The notes beneath the pieces were generated by a model. The model saw only the letters and a list, made by a program, of their open reading frames with translations. It had not been told where the DNA came from and made no database searches. From assembly GCA_035527845.1 (NCBI GenBank), contig DATKZT010000016.1:62001-126000 (forward strand): DNA of 64,000 nucleotides, written 5' to 3'. This DNA is from JAUWKC01 sp035527845. GTDB taxonomy: Bacteria; Planctomycetota; Phycisphaerae; Sedimentisphaerales; Anaerobacaceae. Below, one piece after another: positions 7,965 through 15,558 of this stretch. The stretch's first letter is position 1. Every line of letters starts with the position of its first letter. The translations under genes were made by a program, and so were the position numbers.

Positions 7965-8939
7965 TCAAATTCTGCCGTGCAGCCATTCCTGCGAGAAATC
8001 ACGCAGGTCGAACCAGTCCACTGAGCCATTCTTGGTCAGGTCGGCGCCGTCGCACCAGTCAAGCTCGCCGCACTGCTCATCCGTCAGCCATTGACCGGCA
8101 AAAAACGCGAAGTCAAAAAAATCCACGCCGCAATCATAATTCAAATCGCCGTATTGCTCCACAAGAAAGTCTGCGGTCGTCGTGGTCAGCAGTTGATAAT
8201 AGTCATAATATATGCCGTCCGTCTCCGCCGTATACTGTTCGAGAATGCCTGTCACGCCACAGAACCGCCCGCCTGGCTCGACGTACGGGTGATAAATGGG
8301 GCCTCTATCCTCATTCATATAATCGGAGGCCCAGCACTCATAATTCGGGTCACGATTGCTTCGCAGTACATAGTTGTCGTAGGCCTTGCCGTAACCTGAG
8401 TCTGCGACGTTGACGTCCACGACCTTAACCAGCATAGCTTCGTACTTCTCGGCGTTATGGTCGGCCACCACCCACTCGTCAACACCTTCTATGGGCGCGG
8501 CAATTTCGCTGACCTGTAACGGCAGCGGTTCGGGGATGACGTTGTCCCGGCTGACAATCCGCAGGTTCGCGTCATTTTCCTGGTTATACTGCAAGAACGT
8601 CGTTCCCTTGAAATCCTCGACTTCAACGTTCACAAGAGTCACCCAATCGCCGACATTGACGTCGGCAAAGGCGCCGACGCTGTAAATATCTTTGACGAAT
8701 ATCCCGCCCCAGCCGTATGGATAGTTGGGGTCGCACAACGTGAGCCTCGGCCTGCCTCCCAGCCACTTATGGATTACTATGCCTCCCCGACAGTCCACGA
8801 TGTTGCCGTGCTGCGGGCTCGTCCCGTTGGGGTCCTGTGTGTACTGAAGCTCGTAAATCGAGAGTTCTTGACCCTGCAGCGACCCGGCAACAGCAAACAT
8901 CCAAACAAGCACACTCATCACCCAAAAAACACTTTTCAC
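7965..8939 (-). CDS. Secreted OB-fold-like protein with C-terminal dockerin-type repeats
   Basis: A 324-residue exported protein with a signal peptide of about 23 residues ending near GSLQG. Residues about 45-145 resemble an OB-fold beta-barrel of the kind found in secreted YhcR-like proteins (DVNVGDWVTLVNVEVEDF). The C-terminus has two Ca-binding EF-hand-like dockerin type I repeats, DLNYDCGVDFFDF and DLTKNGSVDWFDL, each followed by W-L. Dockerin-like tails are frequent in planctomycete secreted proteins. No cohesin gene is visible in the window. It is probably an extracellular or surface protein of unknown activity, transcribed in the same direction as the pseudopilin gene upstream. Confidence 0.75.
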   Translation of the reverse strand: MKSVFWVMSVLVWMFAVAGSLQGQELSIYELQYTQDPNGTSPQHGNIVDCRGGIVIHKWLGGRPRLTLCDPNYPYGWGGIFVKDIYSVGAFADVNVGDWVTLVNVEVEDFKGTTFLQYNQENDANLRIVSRDNVIPEPLPLQVSEIAAPIEGVDEWVVADHNAEKYEAMLVKVVDVNVADSGYGKAYDNYVLRSNRDPNYECWASDYMNEDRGPIYHPYVEPGGRFCGVTGILEQYTAETDGIYYDYYQLLTTTTADFLVEQYGDLNYDCGVDFFDFAFFAGQWLTDEQCGELDWCDGADLTKNGSVDWFDLRDFSQEWLHGRI

Positions 8940-9006
8940 TATCTGCTCCTTTCCTTCTATACCTGCAAATCAATTGCCCTACATCTTTTCGCACGGTTGA
9001 CAACAA

Positions 9007-9837
9007 TCAGGGATACCAATCGGGGTCGCCAAGCGGCGGCACCTCGAGATCGTCCGGCCACTGGGGCTTCCAAAGCGTCTGCTTCCATTCCACGTGATAA
9101 TCACAATAGAGAATCGAGCCGCCGAGCAGGCCGCCCGGCCTGGCGTGCCTTGCGCTGAACGCCTTGGGATAGCTGCCGCAGTATTTGCCGGCATTAGAGT
9201 CGTATCCGGCGCCATCGTAACCTCTGGCTGGGTCCAGAAGCTGGTCGAACAACAGTATGGTGCGGCCCGGGTTGCGGATGGCACTGGTTTTCAGGAAGCT
9301 CGGCATTCGCCAGTCGCTGCCCGCGGCGCCATAGGGCGGCCAGCAGTTCTCGTCAAGCTCAAGACAGGAGTTCATCGCGTATGAGAAGTAGCCGGTCCTC
9401 CTCGGCCTGTAAGTATACGATCCGTCCGGGGCAAGAATTGCGGCCGGACACTGAAATATCGTGCCCAGCCCCGGCCGGTGCCAGTACTCGTGCTCCCGCC
9501 AGCGCTTCTGGCCCATCAGCGGCGGAAGCAAGTCAACCCAGCCGAAGTAGTAATCGGCCATATCCGCCGCCGTCTGCGGGTCGCTCGATGTCCGGTCGCG
9601 GCCGTCAATGTGCGGATAGAAGTTGTCGTTCTGCCCGGCGTACATCTCAAAGGTCAGCCCCCACTGCTGCAACTGCTTCTGGCAGACAACCTGCGTAGCC
9701 AGCGACCGTGCCCTGGCCAGCGCCGGTATCAGAATCCCCATCAGCAGGGACATGGCCGAAATAACAATCAACAGCTCTACAAGAGTCAGCCCGTTGAACA
9801 CCCTTGGCCCCGAACTTGCACCTCTCAGGCCCCTCAT
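9007..9837 (-). CDS. Pseudopilin-like protein with prepilin N-terminal methylation signal
   Basis: A 276-residue protein. G16-LTLVE21-LL is a type IV prepilin peptidase site (cleavage after G16, Glu at mature position 5) followed by a hydrophobic helix. The body contains Trp- and Tyr-rich segments and a near-C-terminal DYHVEW block, the planctomycete variety of secreted pseudopilin-like proteins. The ATG at 9837 overlaps the stop of the ModE-like gene by the ATGA arrangement, an odd partnership for a transcription regulator. It is likely exported through a type II secretion or pilus-like assembly whose core genes are not in the window. Confidence 0.82.
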   Translation of the reverse strand: MRGLRGASSGPRVFNGLTLVELLIVISAMSLLMGILIPALARARSLATQVVCQKQLQQWGLTFEMYAGQNDNFYPHIDGRDRTSSDPQTAADMADYYFGWVDLLPPLMGQKRWREHEYWHRPGLGTIFQCPAAILAPDGSYTYRPRRTGYFSYAMNSCLELDENCWPPYGAAGSDWRMPSFLKTSAIRNPGRTILLFDQLLDPARGYDGAGYDSNAGKYCGSYPKAFSARHARPGGLLGGSILYCDYHVEWKQTLWKPQWPDDLEVPPLGDPDWYP

Positions 9838-10187
9838 CGGCTGAGCCCTTTCATGTGCCTGGCGTAAGCCTTTTGAGCCGCGTTTTCTATCTCTGCCCGA
9901 AACCGCTGGTAAGCGGCAACCCATCTTCTGCCGGCGGCGGTCAGGCCGGTACGCCCGCCGCGGCTGCCCCCTCGCTCCTTCCGAACCAAAGCGATGCCCA
10001 GCCCCTGCTCGGCCTTGTTCAGGTCGCCCCACGCCTTTCGGTAGCTGATGCCGAGTGTATCGCTGGCCCCCCTGAGCGAGCCTTTTTCCTCGACTGCCTT
10101 GAGCAGCCGCCACTTGCCGTCGCCGAAGACGCCTTCTGCATCTGAGCAGTTCAGCCACAGCTTAAATCGCACCTTCAGTCGCTTCAT
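9834..10187 (-). CDS. ModE-like winged-helix regulator (DNA-binding domain only)
   Basis: A 117-residue protein matching the N-terminal winged-helix domain of ModE: FGDGKWRLLKAVEEKGSL near 20-38, a helix-turn-helix with GISYRKAWGDLN near 50-60, and a wing with GGSRGGRTGLTAAG. The molybdate-binding TOBE/MOP domains of full-length ModE are absent, as in several anaerobes, so the effector, if any, must act differently. Its position downstream of a formate dehydrogenase operon and upstream of Mo-cofactor genes fits regulation of Mo or W enzyme genes. The next gene overlaps it by ATGA. Confidence 0.85.
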   Translation of the reverse strand: MKRLKVRFKLWLNCSDAEGVFGDGKWRLLKAVEEKGSLRGASDTLGISYRKAWGDLNKAEQGLGIALVRKERGGSRGGRTGLTAAGRRWVAAYQRFRAEIENAAQKAYARHMKGLSR

Positions 10188-10207
10188 CGCTCATCATCTC
10201 CGCAGTG

Positions 10208-10399
10208 TCACTGAAAGCAACCCAATTGACAGTTGCATATCTTTATCTTATAGGCGTTGCAGATTCGGCCGACCTCGCGCTTCTCCACCCCGAAGCGCTC
10301 GGCAATGCTGAACGCCTCGACGCAAGGCAGCTCCTTTTTGTCGTCCGCTGGTTTTGCGGTCTCAATTATCGCGTCAACCAATTGTGTATTTTCCCACAT
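10208..10399 (-). CDS. Small helix-turn-helix-like protein with Cys-rich tail
   Basis: A 63-residue protein. The ATG at 10399 is fixed by a strong GGAGGT eight bases upstream. Residues about 25-50 read as a helix-turn-helix (AFSIAERFGVEKREVGRI), and the end, KIKICNCQLGCFQ, carries three cysteines. From memory, small proteins ending in a CQLG motif recur next to Mo/W enzyme genes in sulfate reducers and archaea; I cannot verify this here. It lies 20 bases upstream of the ModE-like gene and follows the formate dehydrogenase operon, so a redox- or metal-responsive regulatory role is a reasonable hypothesis. Confidence 0.7.
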   Translation of the reverse strand: MWENTQLVDAIIETAKPADDKKELPCVEAFSIAERFGVEKREVGRICNAYKIKICNCQLGCFQ

Positions 10400-10486
10400 T
10401 AGCGATGACCTCCGGTTATGCACAGTTCGACATAACGCTGCAAAAAAACTCTACAATCCTTTCAACCTGCGAATATGGAATCATTG

Positions 10487-11320
10487 TCAGACGGGGACTT
10501 TCAGGGCGTCAATTTGTTCGTATGTAAAGACGGGCCCGTCGGTGCAGACGTATTTGCCTGCTATGTAGCAATGACCGCACTTGCCGACGCCGCATTTCAT
10601 GTGCCGCTCGAGGGTGGTGATAATATCCTGGGCGGCCCAGCCGGCATCCGCCAGCCCTTTAATTGCAAAGCGAATCATGATGGGGGGGCCGCAGACGATG
10701 GCCTTATAATCCGACAAGCCCCTGATCTTGTCGAACAATGTTGTCACCACGCCGACATGCCCGCTCCAACCGGGCTGGGCGGCGTCGATGGTGGTAAAGA
10801 CCCTGACGCCCGGCTGCTCATTCCACGTCCGGAGCTCATCCGCAAAAACAATATCCTCTTTGGTTCTGGCCCCGTAGAGAATGATGACATCTCCATAATC
10901 GCCCCTCTTATCGAGAACATACTTGATCACCGACCTCAAGGGCGCCAGTCCTATACCGCCTGCGACAAAGACGAGGGGCTGAGTGCGCAATTCCTCAACG
11001 GGGAAGAAGTTTCCGTAAGGGCCTCTTATGCCGACCTCGTCCCCTTTTTTCAGGCTGGCCAGTGCGCCTGTCACCCTGCCCGCCTTTCGGACACACAGTT
11101 CGAAATAGCCCTGCTGCGTTGGACTGGAGCAGATGGAAATCGGGGCCTCGCCCGCACCGAGGATGGAAACCTGGACGAACTGGCCGGGCATATAGTTGTG
11201 TTCGGCGTCGCCGTCGCTGCGGGTGTTGAATTTCAGCCTGTAAAGCCGAGTATCATAGGTGAGGTCTCTCGTATCTTGTATCGTTGCCGGCCTGGGGATA
11301 TACAGCTTATTATTAAACAC
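10487..11320 (-). CDS. FAD/NAD(P)-binding oxidoreductase, hydrogenase/FDH gamma-type subunit
   Basis: A 277-residue flavoprotein of the ferredoxin-NADP reductase fold. It contains an FAD-binding segment PISICSSP at 60-67, an NAD(P)-binding loop FVAGGIGLAPLRS at 118-130, and a C-terminal [2Fe-2S] site with C243, C248, C251 and C259 (CGVGKCGHC). This is the layout of sulfhydrogenase gamma / dihydroorotate dehydrogenase K-type subunits, which pass electrons between NAD(P)H and FeS partners. GTG start at 11320, two bases after the stop of the FeS beta subunit, with which it is surely co-translated. With the catalytic FDH subunit upstream it would make a cytoplasmic NAD(P)-dependent formate dehydrogenase or CO2 reductase. 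Confidence 0.88.
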   Translation of the reverse strand: MFNNKLYIPRPATIQDTRDLTYDTRLYRLKFNTRSDGDAEHNYMPGQFVQVSILGAGEAPISICSSPTQQGYFELCVRKAGRVTGALASLKKGDEVGIRGPYGNFFPVEELRTQPLVFVAGGIGLAPLRSVIKYVLDKRGDYGDVIILYGARTKEDIVFADELRTWNEQPGVRVFTTIDAAQPGWSGHVGVVTTLFDKIRGLSDYKAIVCGPPIMIRFAIKGLADAGWAAQDIITTLERHMKCGVGKCGHCYIAGKYVCTDGPVFTYEQIDALKVPV

Positions 11321-11321
11321 G

Positions 11322-12365
11322 TTACCCGCCCCTTTCGATTTTGACGATGTTTTCGAGCCAGTTGACGTTACCGACGCAGCAGAGATTGCACCTGCCGCAG
11401 CCCGTGCACCCGCTCATTTCGAATTCGTCAATCTGCTGAAGGAGTTTGTGGTTGTATTTGCGTTTAACCATTTCCTCGTCGTTTCTGATGGGGTCGTGTC
11501 CGCCGGTCATTCTGGTGAGGCCATGGAAGTAGCAGGCGTCCCACTGGCGAGAGCGGCGGTTTTCGCCGGCGGGCCTGGCGCCATCTGTGACGGAGTAGCA
11601 CGAACACGTCGGGCACAGGAACAAACAGAGCCCGCAGCTCTGGCACCTGCTCGCGATGTCCTGCCACAACTGCTGGTCGACCCTGTCATCCTTCAGATTT
11701 TCATAAACTTTCGTGAGGTCGAATTTCAGTCCGGCCTGCTTGGCCTGCTCCAACATCCGGTGGATGTCAACATCAGCGGCGGGTCCGAAGAAGGCCTGGT
11801 ATTTTTCGAAAAACTCCAGCCCTTTTTGCGAGCCTATCTGAACGGCGTAGTCGTCGCCGGCGTTGATAAGCTGAATGTCAAAACCTTGTTCCAGGACCGG
11901 GCCTGTCTGCGTGGAGGTGCAAAAACACTGATCGTTCAACTGCGAACAGGCCAGCGATATGAGGACGGATTTTTTTCTTTTGTCGAGATAGTAATTGTCC
12001 TCGAAGTTACGCTCGTAGAATTTGTCCAGCAGCTCGATGCCGCTAACGTCGCAGGATCTTATGCCGAAGAGGACCATATCTTCGGAGATGTCACCCGGCT
12101 CGATGGTCGCGTGCGACGTGCCGGAGAAGGTGAACATACATTCGGACTGTGGGAAGAAGAATTCCTTGGGGGACGTCGTCGTATTTTCGTAATCGAGGCA
12201 AATCTGTGCGGCGTCGGCGACGGGCAGAAAATTGACATCCTCGTAGCGGTCGTCCCGGACCGGCGCTATCAGCGTTCGTTCGGCGCTCACCTGCTGAAGG
12301 AGCTTGAGCAGGTCGTCATTTTTGATTGATGCGTTCTTTATCGGTATGGTTGTAACCACGGGCAT
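11322..12365 (-). CDS. 4Fe-4S dicluster protein, hydrogenase/FDH beta-type subunit
   Basis: A 347-residue protein. The C-terminal third has two tetranuclear FeS cluster motifs: C241-x2-C244-x2-C247-x3-C251 and C320-x2-C323-x2-C326-x2/3-C329/C330. The N-terminal part matches the sulfhydrogenase beta-subunit layout (HydB-like), including the FGIRSCDV segment at 100-107 and a CFCTS Cys pair near 147-149. ATG at 12365 with AAGGA upstream; a longer reading would run into the FDH gene and is rejected. It lies 17 bases after fdhA and 2 bases before the gamma gene, and so carries electrons from the molybdenum subunit to the flavoprotein. Confidence 0.87.
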   Translation of the reverse strand: MPVVTTIPIKNASIKNDDLLKLLQQVSAERTLIAPVRDDRYEDVNFLPVADAAQICLDYENTTTSPKEFFFPQSECMFTFSGTSHATIEPGDISEDMVLFGIRSCDVSGIELLDKFYERNFEDNYYLDKRKKSVLISLACSQLNDQCFCTSTQTGPVLEQGFDIQLINAGDDYAVQIGSQKGLEFFEKYQAFFGPAADVDIHRMLEQAKQAGLKFDLTKVYENLKDDRVDQQLWQDIASRCQSCGLCLFLCPTCSCYSVTDGARPAGENRRSRQWDACYFHGLTRMTGGHDPIRNDEEMVKRKYNHKLLQQIDEFEMSGCTGCGRCNLCCVGNVNWLENIVKIERGG

Positions 12366-12382
12366 TTGTTTTTCCTTAAAAC

Positions 12383-14419
12383 TCAGCTTGGCTTTTCCAG
12401 CTTTGCCGCGCAGGCCTTGTACTCGCCTATTTTGGATATGGGGCAGAAGGCGTCGTTGGTCAGGACGTTGGCGGGCTCCTCGGCATAGTGCATGGGCATC
12501 CACAGCACGCCTTGTTTGATCTTGTCGGAGACCAGCGCAGGCACTGTCAACTGTCCCCTCCGCGTGGACACTTTGCACCGGTCCATGTTCCTGAGGCCGA
12601 TTTTCTCCGCGTCGCGGCTGTTTACCTCCACGAACATAAACGGGAATTCGCGGTCGAGCAGGTGGGTCCTTCTGGCAACGGTGCCGGTATTGACAAAGAA
12701 GCGCATCACTCCGGTGCTCAGGACATACGGATAATCCTTATCGGGCACTTCGGCTGGGGGTTTATCCTCGATGCCGTGGAATTTGCCGAGGCCGCGGGTG
12801 AACTTTCCCTTGTGGAGGTATTTTGTCCCCGGATGCTGCTTGTCGGGGCATGGCCATTGCAGGCCGATTTTTCGGATTCTTTCGTGACTTATGCCGCCGT
12901 AGATGGGGGCGAGTGATGCTATCTCATCCATGACCTCGGCGGTGTCTTTGTGGTTGAAGGGGTGGCCCATTCTGGCGGCGAGGTCGCAGATTATCTGCCA
13001 GTCGGGCCGACTGTTGCCGATGGGCTCGATGGCTTTGTTGACGAGCTGGACGCGGCGCTCGGTATTGGTGAATGTCCCGGTCTTCTCGGCAAAGCTGGCG
13101 CCGGGCAGGACGATGTCGGCCATCTCAGCGGTTGCGGACATATATATTTCCTGTATGACGATGAATTCGAGATTATGCATCGCCCTTCGCACGACGTTGA
13201 TGTTGGGCTCGCTGATGACGGGATTTTCGCCGATGATGTAGAAGGCCTTCATGTTCGCGCGCTCGGCCTGCAGGACCATGTCGGTGGTGGTAAGTCCGGG
13301 CGTGGGGCTCAGCTTGACGCCCCAGGCCTTTTCAAACTTTTGCTGAATGGCCGGGTCGTCAACCTTCTGATAGCCGGGATAGTAATTGGGCAGCGCGGCG
13401 ACGTCGCATGCGCCCTGGACGTTGGACTGGCCGCGGAGCGGATTGACGCCCGCCGATTCGGTGCCGACGTTGCCTGTGAGCATGGCGAGATTCGCGACGC
13501 TCATGACGTTAGCGGTCCCGACGGTGTGCTCGGTAATTCCCATTGTGTAGGCGATTGCCGCCGGCTTGCTCGTTGCGTAAAGCGTGGCCGCGGCGACCAG
13601 AAGCTGCGCATCGACGCCGACTATTGGGGCGGTGTATTCGGGGGTGTATTTGGCGACGACTTTGGCAAGTTCCTCGTATCCTTCGGTGCGAGTGCGGATA
13701 AACTCGTCGTCGGCGAGGCCCTGTCGGATAATGACGTTCATCATGCAATTGAGCAGGGCGATGTCGGTGCCGGGATAGTGCTGAATGAAGATGTCGGCGT
13801 ATTTTGCCATATCTATTTTGCGGGGGTCGGCGACGATGATTTTGGCGCCTTTATCCTTTGCGGTTCGAATTCGCCAGCCGACGAGGGGGTGCGCCTCGGT
13901 GGCGTTGGAGCCGATGGCGAAGATGCAGGCGGCGTCCTTCATTTCGTCTATCGAATTGGTCATTGCGCCGGAGCCGAAAGCTCGGACGAGGCCCGCAACT
14001 GAGGGTGAGTGACATGCCCTTGCGCAGTGGTCGACGTTGTTGGTTCCGAGGACGACGCGTGCGAATTTCTGGGCGAGGTAATTCATTTCATTTGGGCAGC
14101 GTGCGGAGCCCCAGACGCCGATGCTGTCGGGTCCGTGTTTTTGTTTGATCTCGGTCAGGCGGCCGGCCACGAGGTCGAGGGCGTCATCCCAGGACGCCTT
14201 GACGAACGTGCCGTTTTTCTTGATCAGGGGCTCGGTGATTCTGTCGGCGCTGATGGGGCCTTCCCAGCAGTTGGCGCCTTTGACGCAGAGTCTGCCCTGT
14301 GAGACGGGATGCGTCCTGCTCGGGGCGACGCCAACCAGCTCGCCGTCTCTGACCTTCAAATACAGTCCGCATCCCGATCCGCAATACGGACACGTTGTCG
14401 GCACATACTTTAGGTTCAT
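12383..14419 (-). CDS. fdhA: Molybdopterin formate dehydrogenase catalytic subunit (Cys type)
   Basis: A 678-residue member of the DMSO-reductase family. C10, C13, C17 and C45 bind the [4Fe-4S] cluster, with the conserved Lys at 47. The stretch VDHCARACHSPS at 129-140 aligns with the active site of E. coli FdhH, so C136 replaces selenocysteine 140 as Mo/W ligand and H137 is the conserved neighbouring His. The rest follows the short FdhH-like plan with a C-terminal molydopterin dinucleotide-binding domain. It oxidises formate or reduces CO2 in the cytoplasm; no Tat signal is present. It is co-directional with FeS beta and flavoprotein gamma genes, and MoeA, MobA and ModE-like genes follow downstream. 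Confidence 0.92.
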   Translation of the reverse strand: MNLKYVPTTCPYCGSGCGLYLKVRDGELVGVAPSRTHPVSQGRLCVKGANCWEGPISADRITEPLIKKNGTFVKASWDDALDLVAGRLTEIKQKHGPDSIGVWGSARCPNEMNYLAQKFARVVLGTNNVDHCARACHSPSVAGLVRAFGSGAMTNSIDEMKDAACIFAIGSNATEAHPLVGWRIRTAKDKGAKIIVADPRKIDMAKYADIFIQHYPGTDIALLNCMMNVIIRQGLADDEFIRTRTEGYEELAKVVAKYTPEYTAPIVGVDAQLLVAAATLYATSKPAAIAYTMGITEHTVGTANVMSVANLAMLTGNVGTESAGVNPLRGQSNVQGACDVAALPNYYPGYQKVDDPAIQQKFEKAWGVKLSPTPGLTTTDMVLQAERANMKAFYIIGENPVISEPNINVVRRAMHNLEFIVIQEIYMSATAEMADIVLPGASFAEKTGTFTNTERRVQLVNKAIEPIGNSRPDWQIICDLAARMGHPFNHKDTAEVMDEIASLAPIYGGISHERIRKIGLQWPCPDKQHPGTKYLHKGKFTRGLGKFHGIEDKPPAEVPDKDYPYVLSTGVMRFFVNTGTVARRTHLLDREFPFMFVEVNSRDAEKIGLRNMDRCKVSTRRGQLTVPALVSDKIKQGVLWMPMHYAEEPANVLTNDAFCPISKIGEYKACAAKLEKPS

Positions 14420-14453
14420 ATCGTCACCTGATCCTGTCGTTGTTGAAGTCGCG

Positions 14454-15230
14454 TCAGAGTTTGAGCTCTTCTTCGAGGCGGCGCATCGCGTCGTGCAGCC
14501 GTTTTACAAGTTCTTCATTGCTTTCGAAGACGGAAGCGCCGCGCAGGTCCGCTTCCTGTATCGCGGCATCGTAATCGATGCGGGCGAGAAGCGGGACCGT
14601 CAGTTGGGATTCTATTGTCTGCGTCTGGTCGGCGTCTGTGCTTTTGTTCGCTATCGCCGCGACGAACTTTACGCCCAACTGCTTTCCCATTCGGGCGATA
14701 GTGTTTGCGGTTTCAATGCTTCTGGCGCCGGGCTCGACGACGACCACGAGGGCGTCAATGCCCTGAATGCTGGCTCGGCCGAGGAACTCGACGCCCGCGG
14801 CCAGGTCAACCAGTACGATTTCCTCTCGCTGGAGTATGGTATGGGTGAGCAGGGCCTTGAGGAAGGCGCCTTCGGGACATGCGCAGCCGGCGCCGCCCTG
14901 AGTGATTCCGCCGAGGACGAGCAGTTTCACGCGGCCCACATCGATCGAGTATTTTTCGGGCAGGTCGCTTACCTTCGGGTTCAGGCGAAAGTAGGCGCCG
15001 ACCATGTCCTTGTTGGCGCCGGTGCGTTCGGCGATCAGCTCCTTCATTTGGATAAGGGGCTGCGGGTTCTGCTTTGAGGACAGACCGAAGGCCAGCGCCA
15101 GATTGGTGTTGGGGTCGGCGTCAATCGCCAGCACATCGAAGCCGTCGTCGGCGAAGAGGCGGGCCCAAACGGCGCAGACGGTGGTCTTTCCCACGCCGCC
15201 TTTGCCGCCGATAGCTATTTTCAGACCCAT
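14454..15230 (-). CDS. cooC: CooC-like MinD/ParA-family ATPase
   Basis: A 258-residue P-loop ATPase with a deviant Walker A GGKGGVGKTT at 8-17, AIDADPNTNLA near 38-48, and a CxC pair (GAGCACPEG) near 117-125 at the position where CooC binds metal between two subunits. CooC proteins insert nickel into carbon monoxide dehydrogenase using ATP. No CODH gene lies in the window, but the protein precedes the formate dehydrogenase operon by 35 bases, which fits a Wood-Ljungdahl type C1 metabolism. I prefer ATG at 15230; an in-frame GTG at 15242 is possible. ATPase family is certain, CooC identity probable. Confidence 0.8.
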   Translation of the reverse strand: MGLKIAIGGKGGVGKTTVCAVWARLFADDGFDVLAIDADPNTNLALAFGLSSKQNPQPLIQMKELIAERTGANKDMVGAYFRLNPKVSDLPEKYSIDVGRVKLLVLGGITQGGAGCACPEGAFLKALLTHTILQREEIVLVDLAAGVEFLGRASIQGIDALVVVVEPGARSIETANTIARMGKQLGVKFVAAIANKSTDADQTQTIESQLTVPLLARIDYDAAIQEADLRGASVFESNEELVKRLHDAMRRLEEELKL

Positions 15231-15558
15231 TTGGATACGCACCCCAAGAGTTCTCTTTGCTTATCAACGGACGATTATAGGGGCTGTGTTGCGGTTATCA
15301 ACCAAAATAGTATGGCGTAATCCGCCTTGAAACGACGGATTGTCCTGGCGGCATGTTATAATCTGAACCTATAAGTCGCTCAGTTGTACTCTTGGTTCGA
15401 TCCGCCAAATCATTACCGACGGGACAACCGCTGTTGGAGTAATTTTGCTTTTGAAATTAAGCAATTTACCTATTGCGTGAACGATACAAATGAGGGAATA
15501 TTAACGAAATAAATTCGACCTTACAAGGACCTTAATGATTTGAGAAAAGGAAGAAGTT
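15231..15558. other. Divergent intergenic region
   Basis: A 328-base gap between the minus-strand CooC/FDH operon and the plus-strand WXXGXW gene. It must contain both promoters. It is AT-richer than its flanks, but I could not place a convincing -35/-10 pair and did not recognise a molybdenum-cofactor riboswitch or other conserved RNA. A good ribosome binding site, AAAGGAAG, precedes the plus-strand start. Confidence 0.4.

Noticed and set aside
12950..14002. Plus-strand frame of 350 codons inside the FDH gene
   Set aside because: Mirror of the FDH coding sequence; Gly/Val/Asp-rich composition is an artefact of complementary GC codons.
13980..14050. Selenocysteine in the formate dehydrogenase
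   Set aside because: The active-site position is an ordinary Cys codon and the frame has no internal TGA.
15380..15410. GGTTCGATCC resembling a tRNA T-loop
   Set aside because: The flanking five bases do not pair and there is no D-arm, anticodon arm or acceptor stem around it.
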